Positions 35,925 to 46,256 of a DNA stretch of 64,000 bases are shown here, one piece after another. The stretch comes from Zeimonas sp050187175 (GTDB lineage Bacteria; Pseudomonadota; Gammaproteobacteria; Burkholderiales; Burkholderiaceae_E), in the NCBI GenBank assembly GCA_050187175.1, contig JBFWXS010000002.1, positions 178,537 to 242,536 of the forward strand. The letters are read 5' to 3'. Both the position numbers and the translations under genes were made by a program. The notes beneath the pieces are model-generated. The model searched no databases. It was not told where the DNA came from and saw only the letters and a list, made by a program, of their open reading frames with translations. The stretch's first letter is position 1. Each line of letters begins with the position of its first letter.

Positions 35925-37196
35925 TCAGGTCACGGCCTGGCGAGCGCGATGACGCGCATCGCGCCAGCTGCCGTCGCGAAGCACCGCGCCGAGCTGTTCG
36001 GCCGCATCCCAGGCGTCGATGTGGCGCAGGTAGGCCGGCGCGAAACCGAAACGCAGGATGTCGGGGGCGCGGAAGTCGCCGATCACACCGCGCTCGATCA
36101 GCGCCTGAACGACGGCGTAGGCTATGTCGGGATCCGGCAGCGTGAAGCTGATCTGGCTGCCGCGCCGCGTATCGTCGAGAGGCGTCACGCGTCGCAGCCC
36201 ATGGGGCGCGCCAAGCTCGGCGGCGCGCGCGCCGAACAGCGCGGTGAGCGCGAGCGACTTGCGCCACAGCGTGTCGAGGCCGCCGAGCGGGCCGGCCGCC
36301 AGCAGCGTGTCGAGGCCGGCTTCGAGCGCGATCATCGACAGCACCGCAGGCGTGCCGCACAGATAGCGCGCGATGCCGGCCGCCGGCCTGTAGGCGGTGT
36401 CGAACTCGAAGGGCGCGGCGTGCCCCATCCAGCCCGACAGCGGTTGCGCGAACGCCGGCTGAAGGCGCCGCGCGACGTACAGGAATGCGGGAGCCCCCGG
36501 TCCGCCGTTCAGATATTTGTAGCCGCATCCCACCGCGAAATCGGCACCGGCCGCGTTCAGCTCGACCGGGAAGGCGCCTGCCGAATGAGCGAGGTCCCAC
36601 AGCATCAATGCACCCGCGTCGTGAGCCGCGCGCGTGATCGCGTGCATATCCAGGCGCGAACCGGTACGGTAGTCGACCTGCGTCAGCATCAGCACGGCGA
36701 CGCTGTCGTCGATCGCCGCCGGCAGCGCATCGCGCTCGACCAGCCGCAGCTCATGCCGGCCGCCGAGCTGCGCGATCAGGCCCTGCGCCACGTACAGGTC
36801 GGTGGGGAAGTTGCCTGTCTCTGACAGGATCACGCGGCGCTGCGGGCGCAGCTGCAGCGCCGCCGACAGCAGTTTGAACAGATTCACCGAGGTCGAGTCG
36901 GTGGCGATCACTTCGTCGGCGTCGGCGCCGACCAGCGCGGCGATCTTGTTGCCGACCCGCTGCGGCAGATCGACCCAGCCGGCGCTGTTCCAGCTGCGTA
37001 TCAGCGAGTCGCCCCACTGGCGCTCGACGGCGTCGGCGATGCGGGCCGGCGTATCGGCGGGCAGCGCGCCCAGCGAATTGCCGTCGAGATAGATGGTGTC
37101 CGCCGGCAGCCGGAAACGCGCGCGCAGCGAAGCCAGCGGATCGACGCGATCGAGCGCTTCGCATTCGGCGCGGCTGGTGGGCAGTGGGCGGTGCAT
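35925..37196 (-). CDS. kynU: Kynureninase
   Basis: The 423-residue PLP enzyme cleaves kynurenine to anthranilate and alanine. Visible motifs are YLDGNSLGALP, the STSVNLFKLL loop, LWDLAHSAGAFP and the Schiff-base lysine in GCGYKYLNGGPGAPAFLY. The ATG at 37196 gives the family N-terminus; the open frame continues upstream through repeat-rich sequence that is unlikely to be coding. It forms an operon with kynA and is divergent from msrA. Confidence 0.97.
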   Translation of the reverse strand: MHRPLPTSRAECEALDRVDPLASLRARFRLPADTIYLDGNSLGALPADTPARIADAVERQWGDSLIRSWNSAGWVDLPQRVGNKIAALVGADADEVIATDSTSVNLFKLLSAALQLRPQRRVILSETGNFPTDLYVAQGLIAQLGGRHELRLVERDALPAAIDDSVAVLMLTQVDYRTGSRLDMHAITRAAHDAGALMLWDLAHSAGAFPVELNAAGADFAVGCGYKYLNGGPGAPAFLYVARRLQPAFAQPLSGWMGHAAPFEFDTAYRPAAGIARYLCGTPAVLSMIALEAGLDTLLAAGPLGGLDTLWRKSLALTALFGARAAELGAPHGLRRVTPLDDTRRGSQISFTLPDPDIAYAVVQALIERGVIGDFRAPDILRFGFAPAYLRHIDAWDAAEQLGAVLRDGSWRDARHRARQAVT

Positions 37197-37242
37197 CGGG
37201 TCTCCGCGAGGTCCCGGCTGGGGGCCGGTGCCGTCGACGATC

Positions 37243-37300
37243 GGTGCCTTCGATGAGGGGGGCCTTCGATGAGGGGTGCCTTCGACGATCGATGCTTCGA
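37243..37300. repeat. Short direct repeats upstream of kynU
   Basis: Three imperfect units built on gccttcga(t/c)gag or gccttcgacga occur with a spacing of about 17 bp, just upstream of the kynU start. They lie in the 326-bp kynU-msrA divergent spacer, which has no gene. A regulatory role is possible but untested. Confidence 0.6.
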
Positions 37301-37365
37301 CTTTAGACCCGGCCTCCACGGCGGGCAAGCACCGCGTCGGCGGGTTGTCCGCGCGCTGTCCACGC

Positions 37366-37409
37366 GCTGGCCGCGTGCTGGCCGCGTGCTGGCCGCGTGC
37401 TGGCCGCGG
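37366..37409. repeat. Four 11-bp tandem repeats in the kynU-msrA spacer
   Basis: Four adjacent 11-bp units (gctggccgcgt three times, then gctggccgcgg) start at 37366, 37377, 37388 and 37399. They lie about 115 bp upstream of msrA and 170 bp upstream of kynU. They look like a young minisatellite. Confidence 0.9.
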
Positions 37410-37522
37410 CGATTCTGCTATCGTGGGCCTGTCGGCCGGTGCTGCGTGTTGCGCTGCGGTGTGATCAGGCGGCGTTTCATCGGCACTCGTTCCGCCGGCA
37501 TCGACGGTAGGAGGAAAACGAG

Positions 37523-38059
37523 ATGAATCTGCAGGTCGCTACGCTCGCCGGCGGCTGCTTCTGGTGCCTGGAGGCCGTATTCGAGCGCGTGCGCGGCGTT
37601 CAATCGGTCGAGAGCGGCTACGCGAACGGGCATGTGCAATCGCCCAGCTACGAACAGGTCTGCCAGGGCGACACCGGGCATGCCGAAGTGGTTCGCGTGA
37701 CCTTCGACGCCGACATCATCAGCTTCGCGCAGGTGCTCGAGATCTTCTTCACCATCCATGATCCGACGACGCTGAACCGGCAAGGCAACGACGTCGGCCC
37801 GCAGTACCGGTCGGGCATCTACTTCCATACGCCGGAGCAGCACGCGCAGGCGCGCGAGGCCATTCTCGAACTGGAGCGCAGAAAGGCCTTCGACGATCCG
37901 ATCGTCACCGAGATCGAGCCCGTGCGCAGCTACTGGCCGGCCGAACGCTACCATCAGCACTACTTCGCGCAGCATCCGGAGCAGGGCTACTGCGCCTTCG
38001 TCGTTGCGCCGAAGGTGGAGAAGTTCCGCAAGACCTTCAAGGAGTTCTACGTGGGCTGA
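37523..38059 (+). CDS. msrA: Peptide-methionine (S)-S-oxide reductase
   Basis: The 178-residue enzyme reduces methionine-S-sulfoxide in proteins. The catalytic GCFWCLEAVF motif, with the nucleophilic Cys in the first segment, and the later GPQYRSGIYFHTPEQ are diagnostic. An aggagg-type ribosome site precedes the ATG. It has no obvious operon partner; lemA follows 71 bp later. Confidence 0.97.
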   Translation: MNLQVATLAGGCFWCLEAVFERVRGVQSVESGYANGHVQSPSYEQVCQGDTGHAEVVRVTFDADIISFAQVLEIFFTIHDPTTLNRQGNDVGPQYRSGIYFHTPEQHAQAREAILELERRKAFDDPIVTEIEPVRSYWPAERYHQHYFAQHPEQGYCAFVVAPKVEKFRKTFKEFYVG

Positions 38060-38130
38060 GGGCAACGCGCGCCGGCGCCGGCGTCGGCAGCTCGGTTAGA
38101 CTGGCGGCTCTGTCTTGCGAGGAATCGAAC

Positions 38131-38733
38131 ATGCGCCGGATCCTGGCCTTCCTGAGTGCTTTTCTCGTCGCGGCGGCGCTGTCCGGCTGCGGCTACAACC
38201 AGATACAGACCTTCGACGAGGGCACCAAGTCCGCCTGGTCCGAGGTACTGAACCAGTACCAGCGCCGCGCTGATCTGATCCCCAATCTGGTCAATACGGT
38301 CAAGGGCTTCGCCGAACAGGAGCGCGAGGTGCTCACCGCGGTCACCGAGGCGCGCTCGCGCGTCGGCCAGATCCGCGTCGATCCGTCCGATCCGAACTCG
38401 CTGAAGCAGTTCGAGGACGCGCAACGCGACATGGGCAGCGCGCTGTCGCGGCTGCTGGTGGTGTCGGAGAACTATCCGCAGCTGAAATCCGACGCCAACT
38501 TCCGCGACCTGCAGGCGCAGCTCGAAGGCACCGAGAACCGGATCGCGGTGGCGCGCAAGCGCTACATCGAGTCCGTGCAGCAGTACAACGTGCACGTGCG
38601 CCAGTTCCCGACCAATCTCACCGCGATGATGTTCGGCTATCAGCAGAAGCCGCAGTTCAGCGTCGAGAACGAACGTGAGATCGCGCGGCCGCCGTCGGTG
38701 AACTTCGACCGCTCCGGAGGCGCGACGAAGTGA
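38131..38733 (+). CDS. lemA: LemA family protein
   Basis: The 200-residue protein has an N-terminal hydrophobic segment ending in a lipobox-like LSGC (Cys near residue 20), then the LemA signature YNQIQTFDEGTKSAWSEVLNQYQRRADLIPNLV. The rest is helical. LemA proteins are membrane-associated and of unclear function, and are often encoded with TPM-domain proteins, as here. The next gene overlaps it by 4 bp (GTGA). Confidence 0.95.
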   Translation: MRRILAFLSAFLVAAALSGCGYNQIQTFDEGTKSAWSEVLNQYQRRADLIPNLVNTVKGFAEQEREVLTAVTEARSRVGQIRVDPSDPNSLKQFEDAQRDMGSALSRLLVVSENYPQLKSDANFRDLQAQLEGTENRIAVARKRYIESVQQYNVHVRQFPTNLTAMMFGYQQKPQFSVENEREIARPPSVNFDRSGGATK

Positions 38734-39635
38734 CGCGCTGGGCGCGCGCCTGCGCCGCGCTGCTGCTGTGGCTCGGCTTCGCGGCGGCGGCGCCGGCGCA
38801 GCAAGCGGTGCCGGCGCTGTCGGCGCGCGTCGTCGATACCACCGGCACGCTGAGCGCGGCGCAGCGCTCGGCGCTCGACGCCGAGCTGACCGCGTTCGAG
38901 CAGCGCAAGGGCTCGCAGATCGCGATCCTCATGGTGCCGAGCACGCAGCCGGAGCCGATCGAGATGTTCTCCATCCGTGTCGCCGAGCAGTGGCAGATCG
39001 GCCGCGGCAAGGTCGACGGCAAGCGCGTCGACGACGGCGTATTGCTGGTGGTGGCCAAGGATGACCGGCAGATCCGCATCGAGGTCGGCTACGGGCTCGA
39101 GGGCGCCATCCCCGATGCCTACGCCAAGCGGATCATCGCCGAGACCATCGCGCCGCGCTTCCGGCAGGGCGATTTCGCCGGCGGACTGCAGGCCGCGGCG
39201 CGCGATCTGATGCGGCTGATCGATGGTGAGCCCTTGCCCGCACCCCGCAGCGGCCGCGGCGATGCGGCGGGCGACGGCGGCTCGCCGGACTGGCTTGCCC
39301 TGATGCTGGGCGCCTTCGTCGCCGGCCTGGTCATCCGTCAGGTGTTCGGGCGACTGCTCGGTTCGACGCTGGGTGCCGGCTTCGGCGGCATGGCGGCATG
39401 GATGGGCGGCGCTCCGACGCTGCTGGCGGTCGGCGGCGCCGCGCTGCTGTTCGTGGTGCTGCTGTCGATGACCGCCGGTACCGGCATCGGGCGCGTCGGT
39501 CCGCACACCTATCGCACCGGCCCGGGCGGTTATGGCGGTTTCGGAGGGCGCGGCGGCGGCTTTCGAGGCGGCAGTGGCGGTTTCCGCGGCGGCGGGGGCG
39601 GCTTCGGCGGCGGCGGCGCCTCGGGAGGGTGGTGA
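38730..39635 (+). CDS. TPM-domain (YgcG-like) membrane protein
   Basis: The 301-residue product starts with GTG, has a signal peptide (ending near APAQQA), a TPM domain (about residues 30-165, with ARVVDTTGTLSAAQRSALD and DRQIRIEVGYGLEG), one or two hydrophobic segments near residues 190-255, and a Gly-rich tail (GGFGGRGGGF-type repeats). This is the usual YgcG architecture. It is translationally coupled to lemA and to the next small TPM gene. Confidence 0.93.
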   Translation: MTRWARACAALLLWLGFAAAAPAQQAVPALSARVVDTTGTLSAAQRSALDAELTAFEQRKGSQIAILMVPSTQPEPIEMFSIRVAEQWQIGRGKVDGKRVDDGVLLVVAKDDRQIRIEVGYGLEGAIPDAYAKRIIAETIAPRFRQGDFAGGLQAAARDLMRLIDGEPLPAPRSGRGDAAGDGGSPDWLALMLGAFVAGLVIRQVFGRLLGSTLGAGFGGMAAWMGGAPTLLAVGGAALLFVVLLSMTAGTGIGRVGPHTYRTGPGGYGGFGGRGGGFRGGSGGFRGGGGGFGGGGASGGW

Positions 39636-40135
39636 TGCGCGGTTTCTCGTGCTGGTGCCGGCACCTGGTCCACGACGGCTGGCTGGTGCGCCGCTATTTC
39701 CCCGACACGCTGATGGATCACGTCGAACGGGCCGTGAGCGAAGGCGAAGCGGGTCATTCGGCCGAGATCCGCGTGGCGATCGAGGCGAGCCTGCCGCTGC
39801 GCGAACTGTGGCGAGGCTGCACCGCTCGTGAGCGCGCGCTGCAGGTGTTCGCCGAGCTCGGCGTCTGGGATACGGAAGCGAACAACGGCGTGCTGCTGTA
39901 CGTGCTGCTCGCCGAGCGCGCGGTCGAGATCGTGGCCGATCGCGCGGCGAGCGCGGCGATCGACACGGCGACGTGGAGCGGCATCTGCGAATCGGTGGCG
40001 CGGACCTGCCGGACCGGCCGCTTCGAAGAGGGCCTGCTGGCGGGCGTCGCCGAGATGAACCGCGTGCTGACCGTCGCCTTCCCCGCGCGCGGCGGCGACC
40101 GCGACGAGCTGCCGAACCGGCCGGCGATTCTCTGA
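39635..40135 (+). CDS. Short TPM-domain protein
   Basis: The 166-residue protein has no clear signal peptide and consists of one TPM-like domain: IRVAIEASLPLRELWRG, RERALQVFAELGVWDTEANNGVLLYVLLAERAVEIVADR. The ATG overlaps the stop of the upstream gene by one base; a GTG one codon earlier is possible. The lemA-ygcG-TPM triplet is a recurrent Betaproteobacterial operon, probably envelope-related. Its molecular role is unknown. Confidence 0.88.
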   Translation: MRGFSCWCRHLVHDGWLVRRYFPDTLMDHVERAVSEGEAGHSAEIRVAIEASLPLRELWRGCTARERALQVFAELGVWDTEANNGVLLYVLLAERAVEIVADRAASAAIDTATWSGICESVARTCRTGRFEEGLLAGVAEMNRVLTVAFPARGGDRDELPNRPAIL

Positions 40136-40180
40136 CGGCGGCCCGCGAGTCGGCGGCTGGCCGTTCAGCGAATCGGCGGT

Positions 40181-41638
40181 TCAGTGATTCAGCGCCGCAA
40201 GCATCGCCTCGACGCGTTCGCCGACGTCGAGCAGCGCCTCGTCGCGGTCGTAATGGCCGACCAGCTGCAGGCCCACCGGTAGCCGCGGTTCGCCGGGCGC
40301 GTCGGAGCCGAAGCCCGCCGGGACGGTGAGCCCGGGGTGGCCGCTGACGGTGACCCAGTAGCAGCTCTTGAGCCAGTCGATGTAGGTGCCCAGCGGCTCG
40401 CCGTTGATCTCGGTGGGATACGGCTGTTCGAGCGCGAACGGCAGGACCTGCGCGGTCGGCAGCAGCCACGCGTCATAGCCGGACAGGAAGCGGGCGACCC
40501 GCTGGAACACGCGCGAGCGCTGCAGCGCCGCCGCGGCCAGCTGCTCCGGTGTCAGTGCCAGACCCTGCTCGACGTTCCAGACCACCGTGTCTTTCATACG
40601 GGCGCGCTCGCGCCTGTACAGCTCGCCGAGGTTCTCGACGAAGTGCTGGCCGCGCAGCGTCTGGAAGCAGTCGTCGGCCCCGCTGAAATCGGGCGCGGCC
40701 TCGACCAGTTCGGCGCCCGCGTCGCGCAGGCAGTCGATCGCGCGCTGCATGGCGGCACGCACTGCCTGCGATACGGGAAAGGCGCCGCCGGCATCGATCG
40801 TCCATGCCAGCCGCAAGGGCCGCTCGCGCGCTGCCTCGCCGCGTGCCGAGGCCGCCGTTTGCAGCTCGGTGAGCCACTGCGGCAGCGGGCGCCTGCCGGA
40901 TGGGGCGTGAATCGCGCGATTGACCAGCCGCAGATCGGCGACGCAATTGGCCATCGCCCCCATCGTGCTCAGTGTACTGAAGACATTGGCGCTGCTGCGC
41001 AAGGCGGGGTCGACGCGCGACGACGGCCTCAGCCCCACGACGCCGCAAAAGCTGGCCGGGTTGCGAAGGCTGGCCGCCAGATCTGAGCCGTCGGCGACGA
41101 CCGTCATGCCGCAGGCCAGCGCGGCGGCCGAGCCGCCGGAGGAGCCGCCGACGGTGCGCGACCGGTCGAACGGATTGCACGTGGCCCCGAGCACGGGATT
41201 GAAAGTCTGCGATCCGGCGGCGAACTCGGGTGTGTTCGACTTGGCAATCAGCACGGCGTCGGCGTCGAGCACGCGCTGCACGACCGGGTCGTTGCGGCTG
41301 GGGACGTAGTCCGCGAAGATCGGCGAGCCGAAGGTGGTGCGCAGGCCCGCTGTCTGGTGCATGTCCTTGGCGCAATACGGCAGGCCGGCCAGCAGGCCGA
41401 CCGGCGCGCCGGCGGCGATGCGCCGGCCTATCTCGGCGGCTCGTTCGAGCGCAGTCTCGCGCGGCACCCGCGTCGGCAGGGCGTTGATCGCTCCATCGAC
41501 GGCGTCGATCGCGGCGAAGCAGGCTTCGAGCACCGACTGCGGAGAACGGTCGCCGCGCTGGAAGTCGGCCAGCAGCTCAGCGATGGGTGGAAGGCGGACC
41601 GGCAGCGGCGGCGTGGGGCTGGTGGGAGAGGTGTTCAT
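40181..41638 (-). CDS. Amidase-signature family protein
   Basis: The 485-residue protein has the amidase catalytic elements: Lys in LPYCAKDMHQTAGL, the GGSSGGSAAALACGM serine motif, and the Ser in ADGSDLAASLRNPASFCG, where the usual GTDxGGSxR is changed to GSDLAASLR. The start at 41638 gives the normal N-terminus; upstream codons overlap the divergent gene. It is not next to a GatB/GatC gene, so a glutamyl-tRNA amidotransferase role is unlikely. The substrate is unknown. Confidence 0.9.
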   Translation of the reverse strand: MNTSPTSPTPPLPVRLPPIAELLADFQRGDRSPQSVLEACFAAIDAVDGAINALPTRVPRETALERAAEIGRRIAAGAPVGLLAGLPYCAKDMHQTAGLRTTFGSPIFADYVPSRNDPVVQRVLDADAVLIAKSNTPEFAAGSQTFNPVLGATCNPFDRSRTVGGSSGGSAAALACGMTVVADGSDLAASLRNPASFCGVVGLRPSSRVDPALRSSANVFSTLSTMGAMANCVADLRLVNRAIHAPSGRRPLPQWLTELQTAASARGEAARERPLRLAWTIDAGGAFPVSQAVRAAMQRAIDCLRDAGAELVEAAPDFSGADDCFQTLRGQHFVENLGELYRRERARMKDTVVWNVEQGLALTPEQLAAAALQRSRVFQRVARFLSGYDAWLLPTAQVLPFALEQPYPTEINGEPLGTYIDWLKSCYWVTVSGHPGLTVPAGFGSDAPGEPRLPVGLQLVGHYDRDEALLDVGERVEAMLAALNH

Positions 41639-41684
41639 GCGGGCGGATGTCGGCGGCGGATCCGTGCAATGGTATAAGACCCGC

Positions 41685-42329
41685 ATGAAACTGATGATCG
41701 TTCCCGTCACTGCCTTCATGCAGAACTGTTCGCTGCTGGTCTGCGAAGAAACCGGCCGCGCCGCGGCCATCGATCCCGGCGGCGACCTGGACCGCGTCGA
41801 CGAGGCGCTGCGCGGCAGCGGCGCTCGCCTCGAGAAAGTCTTCCTGACGCATGGCCACATCGATCATTGCGGCCAGGCCGCCGAGTTCGCGCGCCGTCAT
41901 CAGGTGCCGCTGGAAGGGCCGCAGCGCGAGGATTCGTTCTGGATCGCGCAGCTGCCGGTGCAAGCGCAGAGGTTCGGCTTTCCGCGGATGTCCGCGTTCG
42001 AGCCGGACCGCTGGCTGGAGGACGGCGATAGCGTGAGCTTCGGCGCGCAGACCTTGTCGGTGCTGCATTGCCCCGGCCACACCCCCGGCCACGTCGTGTT
42101 CTTCCATGCGCCGAGCCAGCTGGCGATCGTCGGCGATGTGCTGTTCCAGGGGTCGATCGGCCGCACCGATTTTCCGCGCGGCGATCACGCGACGCTGATC
42201 GCTTCGATCACCGGCAAGCTATGGCCGCTCGGCGACGACGTGGCCTTCGTGCCCGGCCACGGGCCGATGTCGACGTTCGGCGACGAGCGGCTCAGCAATC
42301 CGTACGTCGCGGATCGGCGTCCCGGCTGA
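41685..42329 (+). CDS. MBL-fold metallo-hydrolase, glyoxalase II-like (YcbL type)
   Basis: The 214-residue protein has the beta-lactamase-fold metal motif THGHIDHCG (about residues 57-65), a second ligand segment HCPGHTPGHVVF, a GDVLFQGSIGRTDFPRGD loop and a final PGHGPMST. This is the pattern of short glyoxalase II-like YcbL proteins, which hydrolyse S-D-lactoylglutathione or similar thioesters. The ATG at 41685 gives family length. It is divergent from the amidase gene, 46 bp away. Confidence 0.92.
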   Translation: MKLMIVPVTAFMQNCSLLVCEETGRAAAIDPGGDLDRVDEALRGSGARLEKVFLTHGHIDHCGQAAEFARRHQVPLEGPQREDSFWIAQLPVQAQRFGFPRMSAFEPDRWLEDGDSVSFGAQTLSVLHCPGHTPGHVVFFHAPSQLAIVGDVLFQGSIGRTDFPRGDHATLIASITGKLWPLGDDVAFVPGHGPMSTFGDERLSNPYVADRRPG

Positions 42330-42339
42330 GCGGCACCGT

Positions 42340-42363
42340 GGAGCCGCGGTGCTCCGCGGCTCC
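42340..42363. terminator. Hairpin between convergent MBL and PEP-CTERM genes
   Basis: A perfect 10-bp stem (ggagccgcgg/ccgcggctcc) with a tgct loop sits 10 bp after the MBL stop and 17 bp from the PEP-CTERM stop. There is no T-tract, so it may act as a bidirectional 3'-end structure and not a classical terminator. Confidence 0.5.
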
Positions 42364-42380
42364 GGGGCGCAGCGTTCCGC

Positions 42381-43007
42381 TCAGCGGCGGCGCCGTGCCA
42401 GACCCAGGCCGGCCAGCGACAAGCCCAGCAGCGCCAGCGTGCCCGGCGCGGAAACCGGTGCGGGCTCGAAGTCGATGGTCAGGCTGGCGATCTTGAACGA
42501 GTCGTTGATCTGGTTGAGGCGGGGCGCGATGTAGAAATCGCTGACGCCGTCGCCGCCGCTGAACGCGGTGAAGACGCCGGACGGGCCGAACGACGCATTG
42601 ACCCAGCCGTTGCCGTCGAAGCGGTACGAGAAGTCGCGCATGAGGCCGGACAGCAGGCCGGTGCTGTACGAGCTAAACGTGATGCTCGTGATGTCGACGC
42701 TAGGGTCGAACGCGAACCGGAGGAACTCGTTGTCCACCAGCGAGTTGTCGAGGTCGGTCGTCGTGTCCAGCACCGAGAATACGCCGAGGCCGTCGCTGGT
42801 CGAGCGGCTGACGAACACCGGCACGATGCCGAGGACACTGGTGTTGTAGGCCGTTACGGTTAGATCGACGCCGCCGTTACTGTAGCTGACCGAGGGCAGC
42901 GTGTTGTTGTTGCTACCGCCGGTGAAGTCGAAGGTGATGCTGGCAGCGGTGGCGACCGAGCACGCAAGCGCCGCCGCGGTGGCGGCGATCGATCTGATCA
43001 GAGACAT
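42381..43007 (-). CDS. PEP-CTERM sorting domain protein
   Basis: The 208-residue secreted protein has a signal peptide (ending near ATAAS), a beta-rich low-cysteine middle with SITFDFTGGSNNN and many Ser/Thr/Asp residues, and a C-terminal sorting signal: a PAPVSAPGT segment, a transmembrane stretch LALLGLSLAGLGLA and an RRRR end. This matches exosortase (EpsH-type) substrates, made with exopolysaccharide. The classic PEP triplet is replaced by S-A-P. A sigma-54-like promoter lies upstream. Confidence 0.93.
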   Translation of the reverse strand: MSLIRSIAATAAALACSVATAASITFDFTGGSNNNTLPSVSYSNGGVDLTVTAYNTSVLGIVPVFVSRSTSDGLGVFSVLDTTTDLDNSLVDNEFLRFAFDPSVDITSITFSSYSTGLLSGLMRDFSYRFDGNGWVNASFGPSGVFTAFSGGDGVSDFYIAPRLNQINDSFKIASLTIDFEPAPVSAPGTLALLGLSLAGLGLARRRR

Positions 43008-43066
43008 TGAAGCTTCCTTGCTGAGTTGACGACGCCCAGCGGACAGGCCTGGGCGTCGTCAGCAAT

Positions 43067-43081
43067 GCCAGAAACGTGCCA
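43067..43081 (-). promoter_or_regulatory. Sigma-54-like promoter of PEP-CTERM gene 42381-43007
   Basis: On the minus strand the sequence reads tggcacgtttctggc, with the -24 GG and -12 GC separated by the required 10 bases. The -24 part is a perfect TGGCACG. The -12 part has one mismatch (tggc for ttgc). The expected start site is near 43055, about 48 bp upstream of the start codon. Confidence 0.65.
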
Positions 43082-43195
43082 TGGCGCAGGAAGCGAGCAA
43101 TTTCAATGGCTTGTGCCGGCCTTAAAGGTCTAGAACGACAGAGTCGTCAATTTATTCGACAGCTTTACGACAGAAGACAGGGTTGGGCGAACGCT

Positions 43196-44974
<1,779 letters not shown>

Positions 44975-45035
44975 GAACGTCGGAATCGCAGAAAGCCGGT
45001 GGGAAACATTCAATTGTACGTGGGGGCCGCAGGCC

Positions 45036-45070
45036 AAGAAAAAACCCCGCGTTCCGGAGGGAACGCGGGG
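45036..45070 (-). terminator. Rho-independent terminator of PEP-CTERM gene 45158-45898
   Basis: An 11-bp stem (ccccgcgttcc/ggaacgcgggg) with a 4-nt loop is followed, on the minus strand, by a run of six T (45039-45044 are A on the + strand). It ends transcription from the upstream PEP-CTERM gene before glnS. Confidence 0.9.
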
Positions 45071-45157
45071 TTCGGTCGAAGTGGCCGTCTTGGACCCGCG
45101 CTATGAGGCGCGGGGCATGCCGGGCTCAGGCCCGGCGGCGAACCCGGAACCGTCGGC

Positions 45158-45898
45158 TCAGGCGCGGCGGCGCTTGAAGCCCAGACCGAGCAGGCCCAGG
45201 CCCAGCAGCGCCAGCGTGGCGGGAGCCGGCACTTGAGCGTCGGTGAAGTCGGCGGTGATGAACAGGCGGCTCGTGTTGCCCTCGCCATTGCGCCAGATGT
45301 TGTTGACGAACGTGCCGTTCTGGACCGAGTACTTCAGGTCCGAAACGATGACGCCGTTCAGGTCGAACGACAGGTTGCTCAGGTCGGCCAGCGTCAGACC
45401 AGCCAGCGTGTCGCCCGGCGGGTTGGTGATGTTGGTGATGACCAGGTTGAACACTTCGGTGTCGGCCGAGGCGTTCGGCGCCGTGAAGTTGATGGCCAAC
45501 GTGTAGTTGACGTTGAAGTCATCCGGCGTGATGCTGGAGGAGGTTGAACGGTTCAGCCAGACGGAGGTTGAACGGTTCAGCCAGACGAGTTCGGCGATGA
45601 CCTGGTCGTTGGCGTTGGTCGTCGTGTTCCAGCTGCGGTCGACGGCGGTCAGCGTGCTGCCGGTCGAGGTGTCCGGCACGAAGCTGAACGACGACCAGTT
45701 CCACACCGTGCTGTAACCCCAGCGAACCAGCGTGTTGCTGCCGTTGCTGGTGTTCTCGATCTGGCAGCGGCCGCCGCTGTCGCAGCCGGTGATGTTGCTG
45801 AACGAGCCACCCGACGAACCGGCCACCGGGGCGGCCTGGGCAGCCATCGCGACGGCGAAGCCGGCGCCGGCGATGAGAGTGCGAAGAAGAGTGCGCAT
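45158..45898 (-). CDS. PEP-CTERM sorting domain protein
   Basis: The 246-residue protein has a signal peptide (MRTLLRTLIAGAGFAVAMAAQA), a beta-rich Asn/Thr/Ser-rich body with two Cys near residues 40-47, and a C-terminal QVPAPATLALLGLGLLGLGF-type anchor followed by KRRRA. An 8-residue unit VWLNRSTS occurs twice in tandem. The ATG at 45898 is chosen because it starts the signal peptide; upstream in-frame codons lie in AT-rich leader. It is a probable exosortase substrate with a sigma-54-like promoter. Confidence 0.93.
   Translation of the reverse strand: MRTLLRTLIAGAGFAVAMAAQAAPVAGSSGGSFSNITGCDSGGRCQIENTSNGSNTLVRWGYSTVWNWSSFSFVPDTSTGSTLTAVDRSWNTTTNANDQVIAELVWLNRSTSVWLNRSTSSSITPDDFNVNYTLAINFTAPNASADTEVFNLVITNITNPPGDTLAGLTLADLSNLSFDLNGVIVSDLKYSVQNGTFVNNIWRNGEGNTSRLFITADFTDAQVPAPATLALLGLGLLGLGFKRRRA
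45540..45587 (-). repeat. Exact 24-bp tandem duplication in a PEP-CTERM gene
   Basis: Two identical 24-bp units (45540-45563 and 45564-45587) encode the octapeptide VWLNRSTS twice. The perfect identity points to a recent in-frame duplication in the beta-rich body of the protein. Confidence 0.9.
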
Positions 45899-45997
45899 GA
45901 AAGTCTCCAAAAAACAAGGAAGCTCGGACTGGAAGCGGTGAAAATTTGCGTCGGTGTTGGTGCAACAAGCAACATTGCCGACACACAATCCTCACAA

Positions 45998-46012
45998 GCA
46001 ACTTGCTTGCCA
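45998..46012 (-). promoter_or_regulatory. Sigma-54-like promoter of PEP-CTERM gene 45158-45898
   Basis: The minus strand reads tggcaagcaagttgc, with -24 GG and -12 GC 10 bases apart and a perfect TTGC. The -24 element differs from TGGCAC at one base. The predicted start near 45987 leaves a leader of roughly 90 nt. The surrounding 45899-46321 divergent spacer (423 bp) is unusually AT-rich around 45905-46080 and holds no gene. Confidence 0.75.
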
Positions 46013-46256
46013 GATAAAAAATTCTATGTTTTTCAATGAGTTGTATTGATGGGCAGGTATATAGTTTGCCCATGTTGTAAGGCGCCTCGACACTTGCGAG
46101 GATGTCAGCTTTCCGCGTACGCGTGGGAGTGATAGGGGGTGGTGGATGTGCGGCGGCGCGGGGCTCGCGCCGGGTGCGCTCAAACCTGAAAAATGTCATG
46201 TCGACGAGGTTTACAGCGCCCGCGAAAAGGGTCTCTAAGTGATTGATTTATAAGAC

